This document shows positions 8,079 to 19,041 of a stretch of DNA of 64,000 nucleotides, one piece after another. Origin of the DNA: an uncultured Pseudoruegeria sp. (GTDB lineage: Bacteria; Pseudomonadota; Alphaproteobacteria; Rhodobacterales; Rhodobacteraceae); assembly GCA_947498155.1 (NCBI GenBank), contig CANMJD010000006.1, forward strand, positions 62,001 to 126,000, read 5' to 3'. The notes under the pieces are model-generated. The model was not told where the DNA came from, ran no database searches, and saw only the letters and a program-made list of their open reading frames with translations. The stretch's first letter is position 1. Each line of letters starts with the position of its first letter. A program made the position numbers and the translations under genes.

Positions 8079-9386
8079 ATGAAACTCGCTAACGCACTCC
8101 GCGCGGCAACTGCATTGACCGTCATGACGACGTCTGCCGCCTATGCTGAAACAATCACAATCGCGACTGTAAACAACGGTGATATGATCCGTATGCAGGG
8201 TTACACCGATGATTTCACAGCCAAAACCGGCCATGAAGTTGAATGGGTGACGCTGGAGGAAAACGTTCTTCGCCAGCGTGTCACCACCGATATCGCTGCC
8301 AAAGGCGGCTCTTTCGACATCATGACAATCGGTATGTATGAGACACCGATCTGGGGTGCCAATGGCTGGCTTGTCGGTCTGGACAACCTGTCCGCCGAAT
8401 ATGACGCCGACGACATCCTGCCCGCCATGCGCGCTGGTCTGAGCCATGAAGGCACCATGTATGCAGCACCTTTCTACGGCGAAAGCTCCATGATCATGTA
8501 CCGCAAGGACCTGATGGAAAAAGCCGGTCTGGAAATGCCAACCGCCCCAACATGGCAGTTCATCCGCGAAGCAGCTGCCGCCATGACCGACCGTGACAAC
8601 GACATCAACGGTATCTGCCTGCGCGGCAAAGCCGGTTGGGGTGAAGGTGGTGCATTCATCACTGTCACAGCCAACTCTTTTGGTGCACGCTGGTTTGACG
8701 AAGACTGGAACGCCCAGTTCGATCAGCCAGAATGGAAAGCCGCACTGGATTTCTACACAGGTATGATGGGTGAATCCGGCCCCAACGGTTACGCAACCAA
8801 CGGTTTCAACGAAAACCTGAACCTGTTCCAGCAAGGCAAATGCGGCATGTGGATCGACGCCACTGTTGCAGCGTCCTTCGTGACCAACCCTAACGATTCA
8901 ACTGTTGCAGAGCATGTTGGCTTTGCCCTTGCACCAAACAGCGAAGGCGTTGAGAAAAAGGCAAACTGGCTCTGGGCTTGGGCGCTGGCAATTCCTGCCG
9001 GTACTCAAAAAGAAGACGCCGCTAAACAGTTCATCGAATGGGCAACCTCGAAAGACTACATCGAGCTGGTTGCTGAAAACGAAGGCTGGGCCAATGTGCC
9101 TCCAGGTGCACGTACCTCGCTGTACGAAAACCCTAACTACCAAGAAGTACCTTTTGCACAAATGACCCTGGACTCGATCCTGGCTGCCGACCCGACAAAT
9201 CCAACTGTCGATCCGGTACCATATGTTGGCATCCAGTTCGTCGCCATTCCTGAGTTTGCAGGTATCGCGACCGAAGTCAGCCAGGAATTCTCGGCTGCCT
9301 ATGCAGGTCAGCAAACCGTTGAAGAGGCCCTTGCCAAAGCGCAAGCCCTGACCAACGACGCTATGGAAGCAGCTGGCTACCGCTAA
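8079..9386 (+). CDS. smoE: Sorbitol/mannitol ABC transporter, substrate-binding protein
   Basis: A 435-residue periplasmic binding protein of the CUT1 (family 1) type with a signal peptide cleaved near AAYAETI. The open frame begins at 8052, but GGGAGG just before the ATG at 8079 and the signal peptide decide the start. It captures the polyol in the periplasm for the SmoF/SmoG/SmoK complex. The neighbours (two permeases, ATPase, sorbitol-type SDR, mannitol 2-dehydrogenase, fructokinase) match the smo/mtl operon known from Rhodobacter sphaeroides, which is the basis for the symbol. A stable hairpin follows and probably allows it to be made in excess over the permeases. Confidence 0.88.
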   Translation: MKLANALRAATALTVMTTSAAYAETITIATVNNGDMIRMQGYTDDFTAKTGHEVEWVTLEENVLRQRVTTDIAAKGGSFDIMTIGMYETPIWGANGWLVGLDNLSAEYDADDILPAMRAGLSHEGTMYAAPFYGESSMIMYRKDLMEKAGLEMPTAPTWQFIREAAAAMTDRDNDINGICLRGKAGWGEGGAFITVTANSFGARWFDEDWNAQFDQPEWKAALDFYTGMMGESGPNGYATNGFNENLNLFQQGKCGMWIDATVAASFVTNPNDSTVAEHVGFALAPNSEGVEKKANWLWAWALAIPAGTQKEDAAKQFIEWATSKDYIELVAENEGWANVPPGARTSLYENPNYQEVPFAQMTLDSILAADPTNPTVDPVPYVGIQFVAIPEFAGIATEVSQEFSAAYAGQQTVEEALAKAQALTNDAMEAAGYR

Positions 9387-9398
9387 GCCTTCTTCCCT

Positions 9399-9440
9399 TC
9401 CGGAGAGCCCACTTACATCCCCAGGTGCTCTCCGGATTTT
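9399..9440 (+). terminator. Intra-operon hairpin after smoE
   Basis: A perfect 10-bp stem (TCCGGAGAGC/GCTCTCCGGA) with an 18-nt loop is followed by TTTTCC, lying between the binding-protein gene and the first permease gene. It probably acts as a partial terminator or 3'-end protector that lets the binding protein be expressed above the membrane components. Confidence 0.7.
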
Positions 9441-9505
9441 CCTTCTCTCTTCTCATCAAAGCTCTGCACAATCCCCTGAGAGCATAAACAGAGGAGGTTT
9501 GCCCG

Positions 9506-10372
9506 ATGGCAACCCAACACTCCCGATCAGCAGCCCGCATCATGATGGCCCCGGCTGTTATCCTGCTTCTGGGCTGGATGCTCGTCCCCCTGATCATGAC
9601 TTTGATCTTTTCCTTCAAAAAATATCTTCCCCTTCGTGGCGGCGATCTGGGTTGGGTGGGCTTCGAAAACTACGTTCGCTTTGTCAGCTCTAGCGCATTT
9701 TGGCCCGCCGTCTGGACCACCTTGATTATCGTCGGTGGCGTGCTCTTGATTACCATCCTGTTCGGCGTCCTGTTGGCGATCCTATTGAACCAGCCGATGT
9801 GGGGCCAAGGTGTGGTCCGCATTCTGATCATTGCGCCCTTCTTTGTTATGCCGACCGTTTCTGCCTTGGTCTGGAAAAATATGTTCATGGACCCGACCAA
9901 CGGCCTGTTTGCCCATCTGTGGCGCTTTTTCGGAGCCGAGCCGGTGTCGTGGCTGTCCGAGGCCTCGCTCAGCTCGATTATCATGATCGTATCCTGGCAG
10001 TGGCTGCCCTTTGCGACGCTGATCCTGCTGACCGCGATCCAATCGCTGGACAGCGAACAGCTCGAAGCCGCCGAAATGGATGGTGCGCCGCCCCTGAAAC
10101 GTTTTGGCTACATCACCCTGCCCCACCTCAGCCGTGCGATTACCATCGTGCTTCTGATCCAGACGATCTTTCTGCTGGCTATCTTTGCAGAGATCTTCGT
10201 GACGACCGGTGGCGCCTTCGGAACCCGCACACTGACCTATCTGATCTTCCAGCGCGTGTTGGAAAGCCAGAACGTCGGCCTCGGCTCTGCCGGTGGTGTC
10301 TATGCAATCATTCTCGCCAATATCATTGCCATCTTCCTGATGCGCATTGTCGGCAAGAACCTGGACGCGTGA
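9506..10372 (+). CDS. smoF: Sorbitol/mannitol ABC transporter permease 1
   Basis: A 288-residue inner-membrane permease of the MalF type with six predicted membrane segments and the EAA loop contacting the ATPase (EAAEMDGAPPLKRFGYITLP). RBS GAGGAGG lies upstream of the operon reading frame. It follows the SmoE hairpin and precedes the second permease by ten bases. It forms the membrane pore with SmoG. Assignment rests on the CUT1 family and operon order. Confidence 0.9.
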   Translation: MATQHSRSAARIMMAPAVILLLGWMLVPLIMTLIFSFKKYLPLRGGDLGWVGFENYVRFVSSSAFWPAVWTTLIIVGGVLLITILFGVLLAILLNQPMWGQGVVRILIIAPFFVMPTVSALVWKNMFMDPTNGLFAHLWRFFGAEPVSWLSEASLSSIIMIVSWQWLPFATLILLTAIQSLDSEQLEAAEMDGAPPLKRFGYITLPHLSRAITIVLLIQTIFLLAIFAEIFVTTGGAFGTRTLTYLIFQRVLESQNVGLGSAGGVYAIILANIIAIFLMRIVGKNLDA

Positions 10373-10382
10373 GGAGGACATC

Positions 10383-11213
10383 ATGGCCCGCGCAGTAACT
10401 CAACAACGTAAGATCCTGAACACCACATTGGCTTGGGGTATCGGTCTGCTGATCTTCTTTCCGATCCTCTGGACGATCCTGACCAGCTTTAAGACCGAAG
10501 CCACCGCGATTGCCGATCCCCCCGTGTTTCTGGCCTTCGACTGGACGCTGGAAAACTACACAGCGGTGCTGGAGCGCTCCAACTATGCGCGCTTCTTGTG
10601 GAATTCGATCTTTATCGCCGGTGGTTCTACCCTTCTGGGGATCATAATCGCCATTCCCGCCGCTTGGTCCATGGCCTTCGTGCCTTCAAAGCGGACCAAA
10701 GACATTTTGCTCTGGATGCTCTCCACCAAAATGTTGCCCGCGGTTGGCGTGCTGTACCCGATCTACCTGATCTGTATCAAAATGGGTCTTCTGGACAGCC
10801 GTCTGGCTCTGGTGGTGATCCTGATGCTGATGAACCTGCCGATCATCGTCTGGATGCTGTACACCTACTTCCGCGAAATCCCCGGTGAGATCCTCGAAGC
10901 CGCCCGGATGGACGGGGCCAGCCTGAAGGAAGAAATCCTTCATGTCCTGACCCCGATGGCCATCCCCGGCATCGCCTCTACCGTACTTCTGAACTTCATT
11001 CTGGCATGGAACGAAGCCTTCTGGACCCTGAACTTAACCGCTGCCAAAGCGGCCCCGTTGACGGCATTCATCGCCAGTTACTCCAGCCCTGAAGGCCTAT
11101 TCTTTGCCAAACTCAGCGCGGCCTCGACCATGGCCATTGCGCCGATCCTCATCCTTGGCTGGTTCAGCCAGAAACAACTCGTCAGCGGCCTGACCTTTGG
11201 CGCTGTGAAATAA
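10383..11213 (+). CDS. smoG: Sorbitol/mannitol ABC transporter permease 2
   Basis: A 276-residue MalG-type permease with six membrane segments and the EAA loop EAARMDGASLKEEILHVLTP. The open frame begins at 10347 inside smoF, but the ATG at 10383 is preceded by GAGGAGG, so the shorter form is chosen. It partners SmoF in the membrane and SmoK at the cytoplasmic side. Nothing unusual. Confidence 0.9.
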   Translation: MARAVTQQRKILNTTLAWGIGLLIFFPILWTILTSFKTEATAIADPPVFLAFDWTLENYTAVLERSNYARFLWNSIFIAGGSTLLGIIIAIPAAWSMAFVPSKRTKDILLWMLSTKMLPAVGVLYPIYLICIKMGLLDSRLALVVILMLMNLPIIVWMLYTYFREIPGEILEAARMDGASLKEEILHVLTPMAIPGIASTVLLNFILAWNEAFWTLNLTAAKAAPLTAFIASYSSPEGLFFAKLSAASTMAIAPILILGWFSQKQLVSGLTFGAVK

Positions 11214-11225
11214 GGAACCTGAGAC

Positions 11226-12226
<1,001 letters not shown>

Positions 12227-12230
<4 letters not shown>

Positions 12231-13000
12231 AACGCCTTGCTGGAAAAACCGCCCTCATCACGGGGGCGGCGCGGGGCATCGGGCTTTCGCTTGCAGAGGC
12301 CTATATTGCCGAAGGCGCAAAGGTTGCGCTGGCCGATATCGATATCGCCCGCGCAACTACGGCGGCAGAAGGTCTTGGACCCTCTGCGGTTGCCGTGCAG
12401 ATGGATGTCACACAGCAAGACAGCATTGATGCAGCCATTGCCACAACAACCGACGCTTTTGGCGGCATCGACATCCTGATCAACAACGCGGCGCTTTTTA
12501 CCGCCGCCCCGATCACCGAGATCACCCGCAAGGATTTTGACACGGTTTTTGCCATCAATGTCGCGGGCGTGCTGTTTACCCTGCAAGCGGTGGCCAAACA
12601 GATGATCGCCCAGGGCAATGGCGGCAAAATCATCAATATGGCCAGTCAGGCCGGTCGCCGGGGCGAGCCTCTGGTGGCGACCTATTGTGCCTCCAAGGCG
12701 GCTGTCATCAGCCTAACCCAATCCGCCGGTCAAAACCTGATCCAGCATGGCATCAACGTGAATGCCATCGCACCGGGTGTCGTGGACGGCGAACATTGGG
12801 ACGGCGTTGATGCGTTTTTTGCGAAACATGAAAACAAGAAACCCGGCCAGAAAAAGCGCGAAGTCGGCGATGCCGTTCCCTTTGGCCGGATGGGGACTGC
12901 TGCCGATCTGGCAGGCATGGCAATTTTTCTGGCAACAGCCGAGGCGGACTACATCGTAGCCCAGACCTTTGGCGTCGATGGTGGGAATTGGATGAGCTAA
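12227..13000 (+). CDS. smoS: Sorbitol dehydrogenase (SDR type)
   Basis: A 257-residue SDR with the NAD-binding motif [12 protein letters not shown] and the catalytic YCASK. It matches the galactitol/sorbitol (L-iditol 2-) dehydrogenase group named SmoS in Rhodobacter, which oxidises D-sorbitol to D-fructose with NAD. Position between the transporter ATPase and mannitol dehydrogenase supports this. It is translationally coupled to both neighbours (4-bp and 1-bp overlaps). Confidence 0.88.
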
Positions 13001-14496
13001 TGACCAAACAAACGCCCCTTACACCCCTAGTCCCCTTGTGCAACGACAGGCTGTCGCAGTTGCCCCCTTCTGTGTCTGTGCCAACCTATGATCGAAGCAC
13101 CCTGACGGCTGGCATTGTCCATATTGGCCTTGGCAATTTCCACCGCGCCCATCAGGCTTGGTATTTGCACCGGTTGATGCAACAGGGTCTTGCGCTGGAC
13201 TGGGCGATTATCGGTGCAGGGGTGCGTCCGTTTGATGAGGCCCAACGGCTGAAGCTGGCAAAGCAGGATTATCTGACCACCTTGGTCGAACTTGATCCCG
13301 CGCAAACCTCTGCCGAGGTCACCGGGGCAATGATCGACTACATTCCGATCACAGAAGGCAACCGCCCGCTGATCAACCGCATGGCCGAGCCCGATATTCG
13401 CATTGTTGCGCTGACGGTGACCGAGGGCGGCTACTACGTCGATCCGGCGACAAAGGGTTTTGACGCCAGCCATCCCGATATTCAGCATGATGTGGCCCAC
13501 CCCGACACACCTGTAACGGTTTTCGGCGCGATCATCGCCGCCCTGAAACTGCGCCGCGATCAGGGCATCGATGCCTTTACCGGCCTAAGCTGCGATAACC
13601 TGCAAGGAAACGGCGATATCCTGCGCCAGACCCTTGTGTCGCTGGCACGGCTGTCCGATCCGGCGCTGGCCGATTGGATCGACCACGCCTGCACCTTCCC
13701 CAATTCCATGGTCGATTGCATCGTGCCCGCCACCGGCCCCAAAGAAATCGAACTGGTACAAGCGCTTGGCATCGATGACGCCGCCCCTGTGACCCATGAA
13801 AACTATCGCCAATGGGTGCTGGAGGATAACTTCTGTGCCGACCGCCCCGATTGGGACAAGGTCGGGGCAACCTTCACCAACGAAGTGCATGACTTTGAAG
13901 CCATGAAGCTGCGTATCCTGAATGGCGGCCATCAGATCATCGCCGATCCCGGTGAAATCCTGTCTGTGGCGACCATCGCCGACTGCATGGCGCATGAAAA
14001 TATCCGCGCTCTGTTCAACAAGGTCGCGCGCACTGAAATCGTGCCCCATGTAAAACCGGTTCCGGCGATGACACCCGACGCCTATGTCGATCTGATTGAC
14101 CGGCGGTTCTCAAACCCGCGGATCATCGACACCACCCGTCGCGTGGCCTTTGATGGCGCGTCCCGCCACCCGGGTTTTATCATCCCCGTAATCCGCGATG
14201 CATTACAGGCGCATACCCCGATTGACGGCCTTGCGCTGGTCGAAGCCACTTGGGCGCGTATGTGTGAAGGCACCCGCGAAGACGGCAGCATTATCGAAGC
14301 CAACGACCCCTTCTGGGATGATCTTCAAACGGCTGCACTGGCCGCGAAGAATTCCCCTATGGTCTGGCTGGAGCAACGTCAGTATTTCGGAGATCTGGCA
14401 GATAATCCGCGGTTTGCAGAGGCCTTCTGCAAATGGCTGAACATGATCTGGGAAAAGGGCACCGAAGCAAGCATTGACGCCTATCTAAACAGCTAG
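13000..14496 (+). CDS. mtlK: Mannitol 2-dehydrogenase
   Basis: A 498-residue polyol-specific long-chain dehydrogenase that oxidises D-mannitol to D-fructose with NAD. Seen: the N-terminal GIVHIGLGNFHRAHQAWY motif and the family catalytic pattern Lys-x4-Asn-x2-His in KLRILNGGH. The TTG at 12988 would extend the frame, but the ATG at 13000 overlapping the smoS stop by one base is preferred. Fructose from this step and SmoS would go to the downstream fructokinase. Confidence 0.92.
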   Translation: MTKQTPLTPLVPLCNDRLSQLPPSVSVPTYDRSTLTAGIVHIGLGNFHRAHQAWYLHRLMQQGLALDWAIIGAGVRPFDEAQRLKLAKQDYLTTLVELDPAQTSAEVTGAMIDYIPITEGNRPLINRMAEPDIRIVALTVTEGGYYVDPATKGFDASHPDIQHDVAHPDTPVTVFGAIIAALKLRRDQGIDAFTGLSCDNLQGNGDILRQTLVSLARLSDPALADWIDHACTFPNSMVDCIVPATGPKEIELVQALGIDDAAPVTHENYRQWVLEDNFCADRPDWDKVGATFTNEVHDFEAMKLRILNGGHQIIADPGEILSVATIADCMAHENIRALFNKVARTEIVPHVKPVPAMTPDAYVDLIDRRFSNPRIIDTTRRVAFDGASRHPGFIIPVIRDALQAHTPIDGLALVEATWARMCEGTREDGSIIEANDPFWDDLQTAALAAKNSPMVWLEQRQYFGDLADNPRFAEAFCKWLNMIWEKGTEASIDAYLNS

Positions 14497-14553
14497 GCGG
14501 CGATGCGCATTTCTGTGCGCGCCCGAAGCAATTTAAGTGGTAAGGACTACAAA

Positions 14554-15495
14554 ATGATCCTCTGTTGTGGTGAGGCATTGATCGATATGATCCCGGAACC
14601 AACCGGATCAGGGCAGCATGGCTATGTCCCCCATTGCGGTGGCGCGATCTATAATACGGCTATTGCCTTGGGACGTCTTGGCCTAAGCACCGGTATGCTG
14701 ACTGGCCTGTCCAACGATCTATTTGGCCAGCAACTTACCCGAGGGCTGCGCGAGAGCCACGTCGCCACTCGGCTGATCATCAAAAGCGACCGCCCGACCA
14801 CGCTGGCTTTTGTGCAGCTGAACAACGGTCAGGCCACCTATCAGTTCTTTGATGAAAACTCTGCGGGCCGGATGCTGTCTGCGGCGGATTTCCCCGCCCT
14901 GCCCGACGCGATTTCCGCCCTGTATTTCGGCGGGATCAGCCTTGCTTGCGAACCGGCGGCAGAGGCCTATTTGACCTTTGCACAACGCCACGCGGCGACG
15001 CGGGCGATCATGCTGGACCCAAACATTCGCGCCGGCTTTATTTCCGATGAACCGCGCTATCGTGCGCGTCTTGCAAAGATGGTTGCCTTAAGTGATGTGC
15101 TAAAGGTGTCGGACGAAGATCTGGACTGGATCGATCCTTCCACCGGATCGACAGAGGCCAAAGCCCGCGCTTTGATGACAGCGGGACCTTCTGCGGTGAT
15201 CGTGACACGCGGCCGCGAAGGGGCGCTGGGGTTTTTGAAAACCGGCGAAACCGCAGAAGCCCCTGCGCAGGCGGTGCAGGTGGTTGATACGGTCGGCGCC
15301 GGTGATACATTTAACGCAGGGATTATGGCCAACCTATCAGAAAACGGGCTGCTGACCAAAGACGCGCTGTCCGAACTAACGGTGGACGCGCTGCATCAGG
15401 CGCTGGGATTTGCCGCCAAAGTTGCGGCGGTCACCGTGTCGCGTGCTGGCGCAAATCCGCCTTGGGCTTATGAAATGGAAAAGGAACCTGCGTGA
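14554..15495 (+). CDS. Fructokinase (PfkB family)
   Basis: A 313-residue PfkB-family sugar kinase. Seen: N-terminal GEALIDMIP, the GGAIYNTAIALGRLG substrate-binding region, and the C-terminal anion-hole/catalytic motif DTVGAGDTFNAGIMA. The start at 14554 is favoured by TAAGGA; the longer frame from 14503 lacks a site. In this operon it most likely phosphorylates fructose released by the two dehydrogenases. The 57-bp gap after mtlK is the largest within the metabolic half of the operon. Confidence 0.85.
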   Translation: MILCCGEALIDMIPEPTGSGQHGYVPHCGGAIYNTAIALGRLGLSTGMLTGLSNDLFGQQLTRGLRESHVATRLIIKSDRPTTLAFVQLNNGQATYQFFDENSAGRMLSAADFPALPDAISALYFGGISLACEPAAEAYLTFAQRHAATRAIMLDPNIRAGFISDEPRYRARLAKMVALSDVLKVSDEDLDWIDPSTGSTEAKARALMTAGPSAVIVTRGREGALGFLKTGETAEAPAQAVQVVDTVGAGDTFNAGIMANLSENGLLTKDALSELTVDALHQALGFAAKVAAVTVSRAGANPPWAYEMEKEPA

Positions 15496-15496
15496 G

Positions 15497-16108
15497 ATGA
15501 GCGCCACCGAAGATTTGCTCGCAGAGATTACCCGTCGGGCGGCTGGTACGGCCCGTGTTCTTGTCGCAGTGGCGGGCCCGCCGGGTTCCGGCAAATCGAC
15601 GTTTGCCGAACATCTGGCCGACCGTCTTGGCCCAACAGCCGCAGTTTTGCCGATGGATGGGTTCCATCTCGACAATACAACCCTGCGGGAACTGGGTCTT
15701 TTTGAACGCAAGGGAGCGCCGGAAACCTTTGATGCCGAAGGATTTATAGCATTAGTAAAGGCTTTGCGCAGAGAGGCCGATCTTTCCTATCCGACTTTTG
15801 ATCGGGGGGCAGACGCCACGGTGCCTGATGGCGGCAGGATTGATCAGACATCAAAAATTATCCTGATCGAAGGCAATTACCTGCTGCTGGATCGCCCCCC
15901 GTGGTCCGACATCGACAATCTTGTCGATCTGAGCGTCTTTCTAGAAGTTCCCCGCGCCCTATTGCTCAGCCGTCTGATCCGCCGATGGCGTGCGCACGGC
16001 CTGTCTGAAGCCGACGCCGCTGCCCGCGCAATGGGTAACGACATGCGCAATGTGGACGTTGTGAACGACACCCTGCGCACACCGGATTTCATCATTCATC
16101 AGAATTAA
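15497..16108 (+). CDS. P-loop nucleoside/sugar kinase-like protein
   Basis: A 203-residue protein of the phosphoribulokinase/uridine kinase/pantothenate kinase-like group. Walker A is AGPPGSGKST near residue 30, a catalytic region follows (LPMDGFHLDN), and the motif LIEGNYLLLD lies mid-protein. The start codon begins one base after the fructokinase stop. Homologues of this type accompany polyol operons in Rhodobacterales as putative fructose or nucleoside kinases. Which sugar it phosphorylates cannot be read from sequence. Last gene of the smo operon. Confidence 0.75.
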   Translation: MSATEDLLAEITRRAAGTARVLVAVAGPPGSGKSTFAEHLADRLGPTAAVLPMDGFHLDNTTLRELGLFERKGAPETFDAEGFIALVKALRREADLSYPTFDRGADATVPDGGRIDQTSKIILIEGNYLLLDRPPWSDIDNLVDLSVFLEVPRALLLSRLIRRWRAHGLSEADAAARAMGNDMRNVDVVNDTLRTPDFIIHQN

Positions 16109-16177
16109 TAACCGCCGTTGGGCGCTTTCCGCGCAAAAGGCTTGATGTAAATCTCATATTCGGGAATAAATCCAAAT

Positions 16178-16738
16178 ATGAGAATCGATACCCCCCCCGA
16201 GACCAAGGCACTGGCGCGCCATTTGCGCGACCTGCGCGAACAGGCAGGTTTAACGCTGGCAATTGTCGCAGACCGTAGTGGTGTTAGCCGCGCAAGCCTG
16301 TCGCGGATCGAAAACGCCGGGGTCAGCCCGACCGCCGAAACCCTCGGGCGGCTGGCGAGTGTGTATGCCTTGCCGATGTCACAACTGCTGTCGCCCTTGG
16401 ACCACGGGTTTCAGCCGGTCCTGCGGCAAGCAGAGCAACCGCAGTGGCATGACCCCGAAAAAGATTTCCAGCGGCGCAATGTGTCGCCCTCCAACGGTCC
16501 GCTCACCGTCGAATTGATCGAGGGCCAACTGGGTCCGGCGCAGCACATCCGATACCCCGCCCCCGCGATCAGCGGACAGGAACACCACCTTTATGTGCTC
16601 TCCGGAGAGATCGACATCACAGTGGACGGCACGCTTTATCCGCTCCGTGTCGGCGATTGTTTACGCTACATCCTGCGCAGCGAAACCGTTTTCAAAACCA
16701 CCCACACCCCCTGCCGCTATGTGATTGCTCTGAAATGA
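16178..16738 (+). CDS. XRE-family regulator with C-terminal cupin
   Basis: A 186-residue regulator: helix-turn-helix at about 12-66 (LREQAGLTLAIVADRSG, VSRASLSRIENAGVSP) and a single cupin at about 105-185 (GEIDITVDGTLYPLRVGDCL). Such proteins sense small amines, amino acids or sulfur compounds. It is coupled to the acetyltransferase that follows by an ATGA overlap, so the two probably act together. The effector is unknown. Confidence 0.88.
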   Translation: MRIDTPPETKALARHLRDLREQAGLTLAIVADRSGVSRASLSRIENAGVSPTAETLGRLASVYALPMSQLLSPLDHGFQPVLRQAEQPQWHDPEKDFQRRNVSPSNGPLTVELIEGQLGPAQHIRYPAPAISGQEHHLYVLSGEIDITVDGTLYPLRVGDCLRYILRSETVFKTTHTPCRYVIALK

Positions 16739-17268
16739 CCCAAGTATCCGCCACCATCTCCGATATAAGCGCCGATCAGATCAAACCGCATCTGCCAGAC
16801 CTCTGCCGCATCCTGATCGACAGCGTGCACAACGGGGCGGCAATCAGTTTTATGCAAAACATCAGCCCATCCGACGCCGAAGATTTCTGGCGAAGGGATG
16901 TCACGTCTGCTGTGCAAGCGGGTGACACCATTCTGTTTGGCGCATTTGACGGGAACCGCATGCTTGGCACGGTTCAGCTGATCCTTGCCATGCCCCCAAA
17001 TCAACCCCATCGGGCCGAGATCGCCAAGATGATCGTCCATCCTGATGGCCGCCGGCAGGGGCTGGGCACCGCACTCATGTCTGCAGCGCTCACGAAGGCG
17101 CAAGAGGTGGGTAAAACGCTTGTGACACTGGATACCCGCAGCGGCGATATTTCAGAGGCACTGTATCGTCAGCTCGGATTTCAGCAAGCAGGGAAAATCC
17201 CTGATTATGCCTATGATCCGGACGGTAAAACCCGACACGCAACTACTTATATGTATCGATATGTATAA
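16735..17268 (+). CDS. GNAT-family N-acetyltransferase
   Basis: A 177-residue GNAT enzyme with the acetyl-CoA pyrophosphate loop VHPDGRRQGLGTAL (Q/RxxGxG/A motif) and the C-terminal LYRQLGFQQAG. The start at 16735 overlaps the regulator stop (ATGA); the longer frame from 16657 lies wholly inside the regulator gene. The substrate is unknown. The pair with an XRE-cupin regulator suggests detoxification or modification of a small amine. Confidence 0.88.
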   Translation: MTQVSATISDISADQIKPHLPDLCRILIDSVHNGAAISFMQNISPSDAEDFWRRDVTSAVQAGDTILFGAFDGNRMLGTVQLILAMPPNQPHRAEIAKMIVHPDGRRQGLGTALMSAALTKAQEVGKTLVTLDTRSGDISEALYRQLGFQQAGKIPDYAYDPDGKTRHATTYMYRYV

Positions 17269-17293
17269 GCCGCCACGCTGTCCCCTGCCCGCG

Positions 17294-19009
17294 TCACGCC
17301 GCCCTTGGGGGGCGTAGCGCCATTTCCGCTTCGAACTGGCTTAGAAACACCTGACCGGATAAATGCGTCTGAAACGCTGATTTCTTGAGCCGGTCCATGA
17401 CCGGACCTTTTACCTCGCTCAGATGCAGCTTGATGCCCGCATCCTTTAACCTGTGATCAATGCTTTCCAAACTCTCCAGCGCGGAAGCGTCGATATAATT
17501 GACTGCAGAACACATCAGAACCACATCGCGGATATCCGGCTCGGCGGCAATGGCGGCGTTGACCGTATCTTCTAAAAACCGTGCGTTCGGAAAATACAGG
17601 CTTTCATCAATTCGGATCGACAGAAGGTTCGGCAGGGTTTCGACACTGTGCCGTTTGACGTTTCGATAGTGTTCGGTGCCCGGCACACGCCCGACAATCG
17701 CGACATGAGGCCGAGAGGTGCGGGCCAAGAACAATAGCAGAGAGGACAAGACGCCAGTCGCGATACCGATTTCCACCCCAAACAGAAGCGTGCCCAGAAT
17801 GGTGCCCGACATGGCGGCAAAATCGGCCTTTGAATAGGCCCAGGTGCGTTTTATGGCCTCAAGGTCGATCAAACTCAGCACGGCGACGATAATCGTGGCC
17901 GCCAAGGTTGCTTTGGGCAGCAAAAACAGCAGCGGCGTCAGAAACAGTGTCACCAGCGCGATGCCGATGGCGGTCAGGGCGCCGGCGGCGGGGGTGCGGG
18001 CACCGGCATCGAAATTTACCACGGACCGCGAAAACCCACCGGTCACCGGAAACCCGCCCGACACAGCAGACCCGATATTGGAGGCCCCGAGGGCAATCAG
18101 CTCCTGATCCGGATCAATCCGCTGCCGACGTTTGGCGGCAAGGGTTTGCGCAACTGAAATGGTTTCCACATAACCGACCACACCGATCATCAAGGCGGGC
18201 AGCAGCAACGCCCGCCACAGATCAGCATCAAAGTCAGGGACAGTCGGGCGCGGTAAGCCGCGCGGAATATCCCCAACGATGGCCACACCGGCAGCACTCA
18301 GATCAAACAACCAGACCGACAGGGTCGTGGCAATCACCGCGACGACTGGGGCCACTTTGGACAGACCACTAGCCGCCTTTTTCGACACCCCCAGTCGCAT
18401 CAATAGCGGCGCTAGCGCGCGCCGCGCCCAGATCAAAAACAGCAGCGCCCCTGCCCCAACCGCCAGCGTATTCAGGTTCGTGCCCGATACTTCGTTCAGC
18501 AGGCTCGACAACTGTGCGAGCAGCGTGTGGCCTGTGATTTCTATGCCAAAAATATGCTTCATCTGGCCCAGCGCGATGATTAGCGCACTGGCAGTGATAA
18601 ATCCGGAGATGACCGGGTGGCTGAGGAAATTGGCCAGAAATCCAAGCCGCGCAACGCCCATGGCCATCAGAATGGCACCGGAAAGAAGCGCCAACACAAT
18701 GGCGGCCCCAAGGTATTCCGGTGTGCCCTGTGCGGTCAGCTCTCCGATGGCCGAAGCGGTCATCAGAGAGGCCACCGCCACCGGACCAACGGCCAAGCTC
18801 ATGGATGTGCCCAGAACAGTATAGATCAGCAGCGGCGCAATTGAGGCGTAAAGCCCGATTTCCGGCGGCAATCCAGCCAGCATGGCATAGGCCAGCGACT
18901 GGGGCACCAACATGATGGTCACTATCAACGCGGCAATCGCATCGGCTGAAAACCTGTCCCGATCATAGGTCGGGGCCCAGGTCAAAATGGGAAAAAAACG
19001 CTTACGCAT
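17294..19009 (-). CDS. SulP-family anion transporter with STAS domain
   Basis: A 571-residue SLC26/SulP protein. About ten to twelve membrane helices carry the family signature (LPPEIGLYASIAPLLIYT), followed by a C-terminal STAS domain from about 440 (conserved NYIDASALESLESI). It is co-directional with and 32 bp downstream of the persulfide dioxygenase-like gene under a probable BigR/SqrR switch. The likely role is transport of sulfate or sulfite produced from sulfide or persulfide oxidation, though bicarbonate transport is also known in the family. Confidence 0.88.
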   Translation of the reverse strand: MRKRFFPILTWAPTYDRDRFSADAIAALIVTIMLVPQSLAYAMLAGLPPEIGLYASIAPLLIYTVLGTSMSLAVGPVAVASLMTASAIGELTAQGTPEYLGAAIVLALLSGAILMAMGVARLGFLANFLSHPVISGFITASALIIALGQMKHIFGIEITGHTLLAQLSSLLNEVSGTNLNTLAVGAGALLFLIWARRALAPLLMRLGVSKKAASGLSKVAPVVAVIATTLSVWLFDLSAAGVAIVGDIPRGLPRPTVPDFDADLWRALLLPALMIGVVGYVETISVAQTLAAKRRQRIDPDQELIALGASNIGSAVSGGFPVTGGFSRSVVNFDAGARTPAAGALTAIGIALVTLFLTPLLFLLPKATLAATIIVAVLSLIDLEAIKRTWAYSKADFAAMSGTILGTLLFGVEIGIATGVLSSLLLFLARTSRPHVAIVGRVPGTEHYRNVKRHSVETLPNLLSIRIDESLYFPNARFLEDTVNAAIAAEPDIRDVVLMCSAVNYIDASALESLESIDHRLKDAGIKLHLSEVKGPVMDRLKKSAFQTHLSGQVFLSQFEAEMALRPPRAA

Positions 19010-19041
19010 GGCGAGCCTGCTGTTCTGGAGGGGTCAGGAGA

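Noticed and set aside
8004-8834. Long minus-strand frame opposite smoE
   Set aside because: It is antisense to a clear binding-protein gene, contains no domain motifs and is Cys/His-rich in the way shadow frames are.
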